Source: Thermophagus xiamenensis | GTDB taxonomy: Bacteria > Bacteroidota > Bacteroidia > Bacteroidales > Marinilabiliaceae | Assembly (NCBI RefSeq): GCF_900112795.1 | Contig: NZ_FONA01000008.1 | Location: forward strand, 62,001-126,000 | Reading direction: 5' to 3' | DNA: 64,000 nt | Shown here: positions 38,689 through 47,548 of the stretch, in pieces | Numbering within the stretch: the stretch's first letter is position 1 | Layout: each line of letters opens with the position of its first letter | The notes under the pieces: generated by a model | What the model was told of the DNA's origin: nothing | What the model saw: the letters and a program-made list of their open reading frames with translations, nothing else | Database searches by the model: none | Position numbers and translations under genes: made by a program

Positions 38689-39927
38689 TTACCATTCAAA
38701 CAATTTGTTAATTACCTGAATAAGCTCCTCTTTTTGTCCGTTTTGGGTGGTTTCTTTAAGATTCTTAATCAGTTTTCGGCTCAGTTTATCCGCCAGGTGC
38801 TCACCGTAGTTTTTCATCATATCAATTTCCTCCTCCGATTTGGAAGAACGAAAAGCCTCTATACCTTCATTGTTAAGCTGATGAACCGAGGTTATGATAT
38901 TTTGAATAGTCGGCGATAATTTAAGGGTAGCCAACCACTGCTGAAATTCATCTGTTTTGCTTTCGATAATTTGTTCGGCCGTATCGAAGTAACTTTTCTT
39001 TTTCTCTTCGTTTTGTACCACCACTTTTTTAAGATCGTCAATATTAAGCAGACGAATATTTTTCATCTCTGCCAGGCCGGGGTCAATATTTCTGGGGACT
39101 CCCAGGTCAATCATCATCACTTTATGCTCAGGAGCTTTACCTCCAAGCAAAGATTGATTAATCATATATTCCCCAATAATAGAAGAAATCACTATTTCGG
39201 CTTTGGGAATGGCACTGGCAAGCTCATCGAACGGAACAATACGGGCATTAAAACGTTGTCCCAGCTCTTGCGCTTTGGAAAGGGTCCGGTTGGCAATGGA
39301 TATATGTTGACAACCGCGCTTAAAAAGGTTTTTTACCACGAGCTCGCCTGTTTCACCTGCACCAATTAGAAGAATTTTTCGTTTGTGAAGATCAGAAAAA
39401 TGTTCACGGCATTTTTCCACAGCGGCATAGCTTACCGAGAAAGCGCCTCTGCTTATTCCGGTACGCGATCTCACCTGTTTCCCCACTTCAAGGGCTTTGA
39501 TAAAAAGGCGATTCAGCACTTTATCCATAGCACCCAGCTCTCTGGCATATTCCATGGCATCCTTAATCTGTGAAACGATCTGGTATTCACCGAAGACCAT
39601 GGATTCCAAACCGGAAATAAGCCTAAACAAATGTATTACCGCATCGCGTTTGAAATAATGGTAAAAGTACTCTTTGTTTATGGATTCATCGCCCGAAAAG
39701 TCCAACAAACATTTATTAATCAATTTTATGGCACCACTAAGGCACTGGGTACGGGCCGAAAAATAAAGTTCGGTACGATTACAGGTGGATAATATTACTA
39801 TGCCATCTATCTGCTGATGAGCCAAAATAGAGGCAGACAACTTTTTAATATCCTCATTATTAAAGGCATACCGCTCTCTCACCTCTACCGGGGCGGATTT
39901 ATGACTTAATCCGATTATTCCAATCAT
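38689..39927 (-). CDS. hemA: Glutamyl-tRNA reductase
   Basis: 412 residues. GLSHKSAPVEVRERYAF, the nucleophilic Cys in VILSTCNRTELYFS, GLESMVFGEYQIVSQIK, the NADPH site KILLIGAGETGELVVKNL with HISIANRTLSKAQELG, and a C-terminal dimerisation helix. It reduces glutamyl-tRNA to glutamate-1-semialdehyde, the committed and usually controlled step of C5 haem synthesis. Its position at the head of the hem run fits this. Confidence 0.97.
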   Translation of the reverse strand: MIGIIGLSHKSAPVEVRERYAFNNEDIKKLSASILAHQQIDGIVILSTCNRTELYFSARTQCLSGAIKLINKCLLDFSGDESINKEYFYHYFKRDAVIHLFRLISGLESMVFGEYQIVSQIKDAMEYARELGAMDKVLNRLFIKALEVGKQVRSRTGISRGAFSVSYAAVEKCREHFSDLHKRKILLIGAGETGELVVKNLFKRGCQHISIANRTLSKAQELGQRFNARIVPFDELASAIPKAEIVISSIIGEYMINQSLLGGKAPEHKVMMIDLGVPRNIDPGLAEMKNIRLLNIDDLKKVVVQNEEKKKSYFDTAEQIIESKTDEFQQWLATLKLSPTIQNIITSVHQLNNEGIEAFRSSKSEEEIDMMKNYGEHLADKLSRKLIKNLKETTQNGQKEELIQVINKLFEW

Positions 39928-40014
39928 TTTTATACATGGTATTGGATATTAACTATTGAAATGAATATAACCGACAATATGCCGGTAGCATCTTCGAATG
40001 GGAAGAAGTAAATC

Positions 40015-40407
40015 CTAACAGATTCGACAGGGAGGTGAAAGTCCTGACCAACAAAACCCGGAAAGCTGACTTTTAACAAGTTCCGAACGCAACAAATGGC
40101 GGCCGGCCCTCACCACTCGGGAAAAACTAAAAGTAATCCGTTGGGGATGCGCTTTCTCCTTTTCTTTGCGATCACACTTTTTTAATGGACAATTTTTAAA
40201 CTCATGTGAGGCAACCCGGAAATCCGGACCTTCAGGCGATAAAATCAACAACCTATCAGGCTGATGCTCCCGGATTATGCGTTTGCTGTTATCAGAATTG
40301 AAGGCATAATCAGGCTTTTGGGCCGGTGCTTCCAATGAATAAATAAGCACCATTCCCAATGCAAGAAAATAAGGAAGTACAGAACCTGCTATGCCTAATA
40401 AAAACAT
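40015..40407 (-). CDS. Unrecognised small membrane-anchored protein
   Basis: 130 residues. One N-terminal membrane segment (LGIAGSVLPYFLALGMVLIY), then a basic soluble tail with four Cys (CPLKKC, then FCW and CRIC at the end). It lies between hisS and hemA on the same strand, 88 bases before hemA. I do not recognise the family. The paired Cys could bind metal or form disulfides; a link to haem synthesis is only suggested by position. Confidence 0.5.
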   Translation of the reverse strand: MFLLGIAGSVLPYFLALGMVLIYSLEAPAQKPDYAFNSDNSKRIIREHQPDRLLILSPEGPDFRVASHEFKNCPLKKCDRKEKEKAHPQRITFSFSRVVRAGRHLLRSELVKSQLSGFCWSGLSPPCRIC

Positions 40408-40496
40408 TTCAAAAAAGGTTGCTCATTACCTGAAAAAACAAAGATAGTAATTTTGAGCAGGGATAAAAAAGAAAAAAGAACAAAGGCTTACAATTA

Positions 40497-41858
40497 TTAT
40501 CTTATTATCTCTGCAATTTCTTCAGGCTTTACAGACCGTTGTTCTCCACTATTCATATCTTTCAGGGTAACAATGCCTTTATTCATCTCTTCTTCGCCTA
40601 CCAGTGCCACAAATCCAATATTTTTCTTATGGGCATAATTCATCTGTTTCTTTAATTTGGCATTGTCGGGGAACACTTCCACTCTGAGCCCCTTTTGCCG
40701 TAACTCACCGGCCAGTCGCAGACAATAGCGTGCTTCAACAGCTCCAAAGTTAACAAACATAAGTTGTGTAGCAGAAGTCACCTCCGGCGGATAAAGGTCA
40801 AGCTGATTCATTACATCGTATATTCTGTCGGCACCGAATGAAATACCTACGCCCGACACATCTTTCAACCCGAAGATGCCGGTTAAATCATCATATCGTC
40901 CACCGCCGGTAATACTACCAATTTCCACATCGAGAGCTTTTACTTCGAAGATGGCACCGGTATAGTAATTAAGCCCACGGGCGAGGGTAAGATCCAATTC
41001 CACGTCAGTGGCTAAATTCAGTTCTTTTAATACATCTAACACTTCACTTATTTCATCAATTCCTTTCTGTCCTGTTTCCGACCCGGCCAGTATTTCTTTC
41101 AGTTGTTCCAACTTTTGAGAATTGGAACCACTCAGCGACAAGATAGGTTGCAGCTTATCAATAGCCTCAGCTGATAAGCCTTTTTGCGCCAGTTCGGCAT
41201 TAACCTTTTCGAGACCAATCTTTTCCAGTTTGTCAATGGCCACGGTAATATCGGTCAGACGGGTTGCCTCGCCAATAATTTCGGCAATTCCTGCCAACAC
41301 TTTACGGTTGTTGAGTTTTATAACCACCCGGATTCCCAGTTTTCGAAACACCTCATCCACAATCTGAATCAGTTCCACTTCATTGAGCAGACTGTTACTA
41401 CCCACCACATCCACATCGCATTGGAAGAATTCACGGTAGCGGCCTTTTTGAGGACGGTCGGCCCGCCATACCGGCTGTATCTGATAGCGCTTAAAGGGAA
41501 ACGTAAGCTCACCCTGATGTTGTACTACAAAACGGGCAAAGGGAACCGTCAAATCATAACGTAACCCCTTTTCCGATATTTGTCCGGTCAATCGGTTAGA
41601 ATCTTTATTGGCCAGCAGCGTTTCATCGGCTTTTTTAAGGTAATCGCCCGAATTCAAAATTTTAAAAAGCAATTTATCGCCTTCATCGCCATATTTTCCG
41701 AGAAGGGTATCCAGATTCTCCATAGCAGGCGTTTCCAACGGCATATAGCCATATTTACAGAATACACCCTTAATGGTGTCAAAAATATAGTTGCGCCTTA
41801 CCATTTCGGCGGGCGAGAAGTCACGAGTCCCTTTGGGGATGGATGGTTTTTTGGCCAT
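40497..41858 (-). CDS. hisS: Histidyl-tRNA synthetase
   Basis: 453 residues, class II synthetase. It has GTRDFSP and the motif-1 region near [15 protein letters not shown], motif 2 with [23 protein letters not shown], the His-specific [15 protein letters not shown] and [11 protein letters not shown], and a C-terminal anticodon-binding domain ([20 protein letters not shown]). It charges tRNA-His. First gene of the co-directional run that leads into the haem genes. Confidence 0.97.
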   Translation of the reverse strand: MAKKPSIPKGTRDFSPAEMVRRNYIFDTIKGVFCKYGYMPLETPAMENLDTLLGKYGDEGDKLLFKILNSGDYLKKADETLLANKDSNRLTGQISEKGLRYDLTVPFARFVVQHQGELTFPFKRYQIQPVWRADRPQKGRYREFFQCDVDVVGSNSLLNEVELIQIVDEVFRKLGIRVVIKLNNRKVLAGIAEIIGEATRLTDITVAIDKLEKIGLEKVNAELAQKGLSAEAIDKLQPILSLSGSNSQKLEQLKEILAGSETGQKGIDEISEVLDVLKELNLATDVELDLTLARGLNYYTGAIFEVKALDVEIGSITGGGRYDDLTGIFGLKDVSGVGISFGADRIYDVMNQLDLYPPEVTSATQLMFVNFGAVEARYCLRLAGELRQKGLRVEVFPDNAKLKKQMNYAHKKNIGFVALVGEEEMNKGIVTLKDMNSGEQRSVKPEEIAEIIR

Positions 41859-42067
41859 TTTAATGTTTCTGTTTTTAGATTCGGCAGCAAATTTAGAAAT
41901 TATTCACCGTCAAAGAACAATATATTTAAAATTGACAATAATTAGCATTCTCCGGATGGGAAGAAATTTAAACTTAAAAACAGCTTCCGCAAAAGATTAC
42001 AAATTCCTTGCTTTTGTTGGCTTTGGACTATGTATAAGTAAACATTGTTCCCCTGCACGGATTAAGA

Positions 42068-42869
42068 ATGAAACAAGCATGGTGACGTTGGCCACAAAAG
42101 AACATGTATAAAATGATATAGGCAGAAGTGCACAGGCAGAAGGCAGAAGTGAGATTTATCGATTTTATGATTGCGGGTTGGGAAATTTCCCCTTTAGGGG
42201 ATTAAGGGGTGAGGGATGGCCATAATGGACTTTAAACTAATTATATAAGTAAATTATATACGAATGAAACGAGCATGACAATGAGAGATTTTCACAAAAG
42301 ATAATGTATAAAACTCTTTGTCATGCGAGTTCCATCAGGCCAATGAATTAGATAAATTTTATACTGATGAAACGAGCATGGCGACTTTTGCCACAAAAGA
42401 GCATGTATAAAATGATATAGGCAGAAGTGCACAGGCAGAAGGCAGAAGTGAGATTTATCGATTTTATGATTGCGGGTTGGGAAATTTCCCCTTTAGGGGA
42501 TTAAGGGGTGAGGGATGGCCATAATGGACTTTAAACTAATTATATAAGTAAATTACATACGAATGAAACGAGCATGACAATGAGAGATTTTCACAAAAGA
42601 TAATGTATAAAACTCTTGGTCATGCGAGTTCCATCAGACCAATGAATTAGATAAATTTTATACTGATGAAACGAGCATGGCGACTTTTGCCACAAAAGAA
42701 CATGTATAAATTTTATTAAGCCATGCGAGTTCCATTCGGCCAATGAGTTAAATAAATTATATACGAATGAAACGAGCATGACAATGAGAGATTTTCACAA
42801 AAGATAATGTATAAAACTCTTTGTCATGCGAGTTCCATCAGGCCAATGAATTAGATAAAATTTATACTG
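42068..42869 (+). mobile_element. Head-to-tail array of six short elements
   Basis: Units: 42068-42263 (196 bp, class III), 42264-42366 (103, class I), 42367-42562 (196, III), 42563-42665 (103, I), 42666-42766 (101, I), 42767-42869 (103, I). Each begins ATGAAAC and ends TATACGA or TATACTG. The first two units and the next two are near-identical 299-bp blocks, implying duplication. The array ends at ATGAATATAC, 24 bases from the end of the convergent transporter gene. Confidence 0.9.
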
Positions 42870-42892
42870 ATGAATATACCTGGTGACAAACA

Positions 42893-44029
42893 TTATTTTC
42901 GGATTATTTTCCGCCAAAGCTTTTTGAATTTATCAAGTGTCAGAGAATGTTTGGCAGTCCCCTGATCGCCCAGCAGAAAAGCAAAGGGTTTCATTGAATC
43001 GATATGTGAAAAAACTATTCGGGTTATTGCCAAAAAAGGAACAATGAGCAATAAGCCGGGAATACCCCATATAAAGCCTGCAGCCAATAATCCGGTAATG
43101 ATGAAAAAGGGGTTCACCCGTACATTTCCGCCCACAATATTGGGTGTAAGAATATTGTTATCAATAAACTGAACAATACCGAACAAAATGACAACTCTAA
43201 AAGCGAGGGCAGGGTCATTTTCACCAATTAATGCAAAAATTAGAGGGACGGCACCACCTAACAGCGTGCCAAAATAGGGAATGAAATTAAACATGGCCGA
43301 TATAATCCCAAAAGCAATGGGATATCGCAATCCAACAATCCACAAACCCGTTGAATTAATGATGCAAAGAATTATCACCACCATCAACACCCCGGCCATA
43401 TAACGTACAAACACATGTGATATCTCTCTCAATATGGAAATCACTTTGTAACGGTTTTCATACCCGAAATTCATTATCAGGAAACGGGCAAATTTGCTCC
43501 GATAAAACAAAAACAGAAAAATATATACTGGCAACAGGCCAAAGCTGACAATGATACTGGCCGTCGAATTAAAAATATTTTGAAAATATTGCCCCCCCGA
43601 CGACAACATGTTACCTATCTGCTCCTTAATCAACATTTTAGTTTCTTGACGGTCGAAACCGAAATGAGCACTAATATCTGCAACAAAATCGGCCAGCTTT
43701 CGCATACCGGCCTCGGCCAATCGCGGTAAATCATTAGCCACCGAAGATATTTTACTAAAGGCCAAAAGCCCCAACGTAAACAATATTCCCAGACCGGTTA
43801 CAATGACAATTAAATTGGCCAATATACGCGGAAACTTATGCCGCTCTAACCAATCTACCACAGGAAAAAACAAATAAGACAACAAAAATCCGAAAGCGAT
43901 AGGCCATAAAAAATCCCGAACCGCTATTAACCCATAAATAAAAAGAATAATGGCCAGCAAACTGTAACTCATCCGCTGGGCTATTAAATAGCGCCGTTCC
44001 GAACGTATGCTTTCCAAGCCTTTCTTCAT
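42893..44029 (-). CDS. AI-2E family transporter
   Basis: 378 residues with about eight membrane helices in the family's arrangement: three N-terminal, a soluble central stretch (LPRLAEAGMRKLADFVADIS), then FIPYFGTLLGGAVPLIFALIG and DNNILTPNIVGGNVRVNPFF near the C-terminus, both hallmarks. Members export varied small molecules or ions; the substrate is unknown. It is bounded on both sides by element arrays. Confidence 0.9.
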   Translation of the reverse strand: MKKGLESIRSERRYLIAQRMSYSLLAIILFIYGLIAVRDFLWPIAFGFLLSYLFFPVVDWLERHKFPRILANLIVIVTGLGILFTLGLLAFSKISSVANDLPRLAEAGMRKLADFVADISAHFGFDRQETKMLIKEQIGNMLSSGGQYFQNIFNSTASIIVSFGLLPVYIFLFLFYRSKFARFLIMNFGYENRYKVISILREISHVFVRYMAGVLMVVIILCIINSTGLWIVGLRYPIAFGIISAMFNFIPYFGTLLGGAVPLIFALIGENDPALAFRVVILFGIVQFIDNNILTPNIVGGNVRVNPFFIITGLLAAGFIWGIPGLLLIVPFLAITRIVFSHIDSMKPFAFLLGDQGTAKHSLTLDKFKKLWRKIIRK

Positions 44030-44102
44030 GTCATTAATAATTTTCCTGTTTTACTTTTTACTAATTCAAATTAATTCCTAACACAAAACCGGTTATAAAT
44101 TT

Positions 44103-44306
44103 TTGAAACAAGCATGACCAGGAAAGCTTGTCACAACAGGAACATGTATAAACTTCAGGTCATGCGAGTTCCATCAGACCAATAACTTAGAAAAATTTTA
44201 TACTGATGAAACGAGCATGGCGACTTTTTGCCACAAAAGGACATGTATAAATTTTTTAAGCCATGCGAGTTCCATTCGGCCAATGAGTTAAATAAATTAT
44301 ATACGA
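44103..44306 (+). mobile_element. Two tandem class I elements
   Basis: 44103-44205 (103 bp; stem GCATGACC/GGTCATGC; begins TTGAAAC in place of ATGAAAC) and 44206-44306 (101 bp; stem GCATGGC/GCCATGC). The pair ends at ATGAAC, which opens a 53-codon frame running into the tandem repeat downstream. Confidence 0.85.
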
Positions 44307-44360
44307 ATGAACCACCAGACAAAAAACGATTTTTGCAACCGCATATTCCTTTTCTCGTGT

Positions 44361-44700
44361 TTTTTTCACAATCTCCGACAGCTTTTCATTTTCAACATGA
44401 TTTTTCGGTCATCACCCTCAATTTTACGTCAATTCCGAAAAATTTTCATTTTCACCACGAATTTCTGACATTCCCCGTCGAATTTTCATTTTCACCGAGA
44501 AATTTTCATTTTCACCACGAATTTTTGACATTCCCCTTCGAATTTTCGTATTCACCAAAAAATTTTCATTTTCACCGCGAATTTTTGACAATCCCCGTCA
44601 AATTTTCGTATTCACCGAGAAATTTTCATTTTCACCGTCAAATTTTGACTTTCACCGAAAAATTTTCGTATTCACCGAGAAAATATCATTCTCCCCGCAA
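44361..44700 (+). repeat. 20-bp minisatellite, 17 units without indels
   Basis: Consensus AATTTTCATTTTCACCGAGA. Units run every 20 bp exactly, from a diverged start at 44361 to 44700, with substitutions but no length change. A super-period of 60 bp is visible (CGAATTTTTGACATTCCCC variants every third unit). The plus strand has one stop-free frame across it, giving His/Phe-rich repeats, but I see no start signal and do not call a gene. Confidence 0.85.
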
Positions 44701-44887
44701 AATATATATCAACAGGCAAGGCATCCACCAATTTAAGAACAACCCTAATCATTTTTCCAAACCAATAATAATCAAAAAAAATAAAAATATCCGGCGAGTC
44801 TTATAATACATCTACGAATATAATGAAACAAGAGCAAGAAGAAAACAAATAATTCAGGACTTTCTCATCCTTTATTTTCAAAAACAT

Positions 44888-44895
44888 TATCTTTG
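44888..44895 (+). promoter_or_regulatory. -7 box upstream of the flavoprotein gene
   Basis: TATCTTTG fits TAnnTTTG and lies 24 bases before the ATG. No TTG is found 20 bases upstream. Confidence 0.45.
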
Positions 44896-44919
44896 CGGGC
44901 CAAAGAATTATTTTAAAAC

Positions 44920-45588
44920 ATGTTGCAGGTTACCGACATAGAGCAAAGTTATTTCAGGATTACGGCCCTACGGTGGCTCACCGATGAAACATTTTCGCTG
45001 AAAATGCCGAGAGGAAAATTCACCTTTCGTGCGGGACAGCACATCACACTGGCCATACCGGGGGATACCCAAAGCAGGGAATATTCTATCTATAGCGGTG
45101 AGCACGATGAAACACTGGATGTGTTAGTAAAGGTAGTTAAAGAAGGTTATTTCAGCCGACGCCTGGCACGTTTGCAGCCGGGCGATTTGGTAGAAGTTGA
45201 CGGTCCCTTCGGCGAATTTGTCATCGATGCCGGCAAAGCTGAAACAAACAACCATATACTCATTGCTACCGGAACTGGTATTGCTCCGTTTAGAAGCATG
45301 GTACGTACTTATCCAAATCTCAATTATAAAATTATTCACGGGGTAAGATACGGACATGAAGCGTACGATAAACAAGAATATCACCCGGAACGTTATATCC
45401 TATGTACGTCGGGCGACAAATCGGGGCATGTGCACGGTCGTTTAACCAAACATTTGAAAACATTGAATTTTGAACCAAATACAGAATTTTACCTTTGCGG
45501 CAACAGCAACATGATATTTGATGCCATAGACATACTGAAAGATAAAGGTTTCTCGCGTGAACAAATTCACTGTGAAGTTTATTTTTAA
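44920..45588 (+). CDS. Ferredoxin-NADP reductase-like flavoprotein
   Basis: 222 residues. FAD domain ~1-105 with the FAD-binding REYSIYSG and GYFSRRLARLQPGD; NAD(P) domain ~110-222 with LIATGTGIAPFRSM and FYLCGNSNMI, ending in the aromatic EVYF that stacks on the flavin in this family. There is no iron-sulfur domain. It moves electrons between NAD(P)H and a carrier such as ferredoxin or flavodoxin. Single gene with its own promoter. Confidence 0.9.
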   Translation: MLQVTDIEQSYFRITALRWLTDETFSLKMPRGKFTFRAGQHITLAIPGDTQSREYSIYSGEHDETLDVLVKVVKEGYFSRRLARLQPGDLVEVDGPFGEFVIDAGKAETNNHILIATGTGIAPFRSMVRTYPNLNYKIIHGVRYGHEAYDKQEYHPERYILCTSGDKSGHVHGRLTKHLKTLNFEPNTEFYLCGNSNMIFDAIDILKDKGFSREQIHCEVYF

Positions 45589-45600
45589 AAAGATGGCAGA

Positions 45601-45833
45601 AGGACTGTTAGGCCAACAGGACATTAGGTCATTAGGCCAATAGGTCAATAGGTTATTAGGGCGTTAGGGCGTTAGATAAGGGATTGAAGATTCTAACATA
45701 ATGTGGCGTCTGACGAAGCCCAAACGGTAGTGGGGATACCCTATGGTCAGGTCTTTTTGATGCCGCAGGCATAAAATTATGGTAGAATGGATATGCCGGA
45801 ATCCTAAAAATGCCGCAGGCATGACATTCGGTG
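45601..45833. repeat. Short-repeat region
   Basis: TTAGGCCAATAGGTC-type units repeat from 45607 to 45676. Two identical small palindromes, ATGCCGCAGGCAT, stand at 45760-45772 and 45810-45822. No gene is seen. Confidence 0.5.
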
Positions 45834-46054
45834 ATGCAACGAGCACGACAACATCCGGTTATAGCAAAAGAACATGGATAAAAAACAAAAACTGTAGTGC
45901 ACAGGCAGAAAAAAGAAGAAATGATTAGTTATTAGTCAATAGTCATTAGTGAACCAGTTATTAGTGATAATCTATTAGTAACTAACAACCAACCACTAAC
46001 CACTAATAACTATTTAGAATCAATATATCAACATAGTAAGTAAAATTTATACGA
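45834..46054 (+). mobile_element. Class II element forming the leader of the miaB-like gene
   Basis: 221 bp, diverged at the left (ATGCAACGAGCACGAC), with GTGCACAGGCAGAA and TTAGT/ACTAA repeats inside. The right end AAGTAAAATTTATACGA joins directly to the ATGAA start codon of the next gene. Confidence 0.8.
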
Positions 46055-47419
46055 ATGAAGTATCACCTCATAACATTAGGCTGCCAGATGAACATTGCCG
46101 ACAGCGAGCGGGTAAGTGCAGTATTGGAAAGTATGGGTTACGAACGAACCGAAAAGGAAGAAGAAGCCAATTTGTTGGGCATACTGGCCTGTTCGGTCCG
46201 ACAAAAGCCTATCGACAAGGTATACAACCAGATAGCCAAGTGGAACCGCTGGAAGAACCACCGAAACCTTATCACCTTTATTTCGGGCTGTATTCTTCCG
46301 GCCGACAAGGAAAAATTTCTGAAGCTGTTCGACATCATCTTTCCCATGAGTGAATTGTCGCAGCTACCCGATATGATTCGCAACTACGGGGTAGTTAACG
46401 AAGCCTCACTGCGTACGCCCGAACCATTGATGCCTAAAAACAAAAACATATTGGGATTGTGGGGCATAAAACCCAAATACCACTCATCGTTTGAGGCTTT
46501 TGTGCCCATTCAGAATGGTTGTGATAAATTTTGCACATTCTGTGCCGTTCCATACACACGCGGGCGAGAAGTGTCACGACCCTCGGAAGAAATTTTGGAA
46601 GAAGTATCGCAGCTCATCAATAAAGGATATAAATCCATCACCCTGTTGGGGCAAAACGTGAACTCGTACGGGTTGGACAAGAAAGGCGCTGAAAAATCGT
46701 TTGCCCAATTACTGAGAGAGATTGGTGAACTCGGAAACCGGTCGGGGAAAGAGTTTTGGGTTTACTTTACCTCACCGCACCCGCACGATATGACAAGAGA
46801 GGTAATTGAAGTGATTGCGCAATATGATTGTCTGGCCAAACAGATTCATCTGCCCATGCAGAGTGGCGACGAAAAAATCCTGATTAAGATGAACCGTCGC
46901 CATACAATGGAAAAATACCGACAAATAGTAAATGACATTCGTGAGCTATTACCTCAAGCCACCCTCTTTACCGATATCATTGTAGGCTTTACCGGTGAAG
47001 GTGAAAAAGAATTTCAGAACACACTGGCGGCAGTAGAAGAATTCCGCTTTAACATGGCCTATATTGCCATGTATTCTCCCCGTCCCGGTGCTGCCAGTTA
47101 CCGTTGGAACGATGATGTGCCTCTGGAAGTAAAAAAAGAGCGTCATCACCGTTTGTCGGAAGCCATGAAAAAACATACGCGCCGATACAACGAAAGTCTG
47201 GTAGGTAAAACCCTCAGGGTGCTCGTTACTGGGCAGGACCGCAAAACCGGATTCAGTAACGGATTGACCGAAGGCAAAATAACGGTACGCCTTGACCGTT
47301 ATGTTCCTGAATTATTAGGACAAATGGTGGATGTTCAAATCACCTCTGCCGCTGACATGTCCCTCAGTGGCGAATTAAAAGAAAATCCGGTAGAAACGGA
47401 TTATCATCCGGCCACGTAG
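46055..47419 (+). CDS. MiaB-like tRNA methylthiotransferase
   Basis: 454 residues. UPF0004 domain with Cys in TLGCQMNIADSE, LACSVR and SGCILPADK; radical SAM core with CDKFCTFCAVPYTRGREVSRP; C-terminal TRAM domain (~380-440). Such enzymes add a methylthio group to isopentenyl-A37 of tRNA using two Fe-S clusters. The N-terminal half (LGILACSVRQKPIDKVYNQI) is more divergent than usual for MiaB, so another substrate is possible. The last residues (PVETDYHPAT) are encoded by the start of an ACGGAT-palindrome cluster. Confidence 0.8.
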   Translation: MKYHLITLGCQMNIADSERVSAVLESMGYERTEKEEEANLLGILACSVRQKPIDKVYNQIAKWNRWKNHRNLITFISGCILPADKEKFLKLFDIIFPMSELSQLPDMIRNYGVVNEASLRTPEPLMPKNKNILGLWGIKPKYHSSFEAFVPIQNGCDKFCTFCAVPYTRGREVSRPSEEILEEVSQLINKGYKSITLLGQNVNSYGLDKKGAEKSFAQLLREIGELGNRSGKEFWVYFTSPHPHDMTREVIEVIAQYDCLAKQIHLPMQSGDEKILIKMNRRHTMEKYRQIVNDIRELLPQATLFTDIIVGFTGEGEKEFQNTLAAVEEFRFNMAYIAMYSPRPGAASYRWNDDVPLEVKKERHHRLSEAMKKHTRRYNESLVGKTLRVLVTGQDRKTGFSNGLTEGKITVRLDRYVPELLGQMVDVQITSAADMSLSGELKENPVETDYHPAT

Positions 47420-47492
47420 CGACGGATTAAGATCCGTCCAGCAGAAACGGATTATCATCCGTCCAGATAACAACGGATTATCATCCCGTAAC
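47395..47492. repeat. Second cluster of ACGGAT-N4-ATCCGT palindromes
   Basis: Four units (ACGGATTATCATCCG, ACGGATTAAGATCCGT, ACGGATTATCATCCGT, ACGGATTATCATCCC) overlap the end of the miaB-like gene, where they supply the last codons and stop. Confidence 0.75.
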
Positions 47493-47548
47493 CGTATCGT
47501 CCCAACCCATTGGCAAACATCACCCCACCAACAGAATGAGAGAATATC

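Noticed and set aside
44228-44806. 192-codon ORF across the minisatellite
   Set aside because: It starts at a TTG inside an element and stays open only because the 20-bp unit lacks stops in that frame; no start signal or homology.
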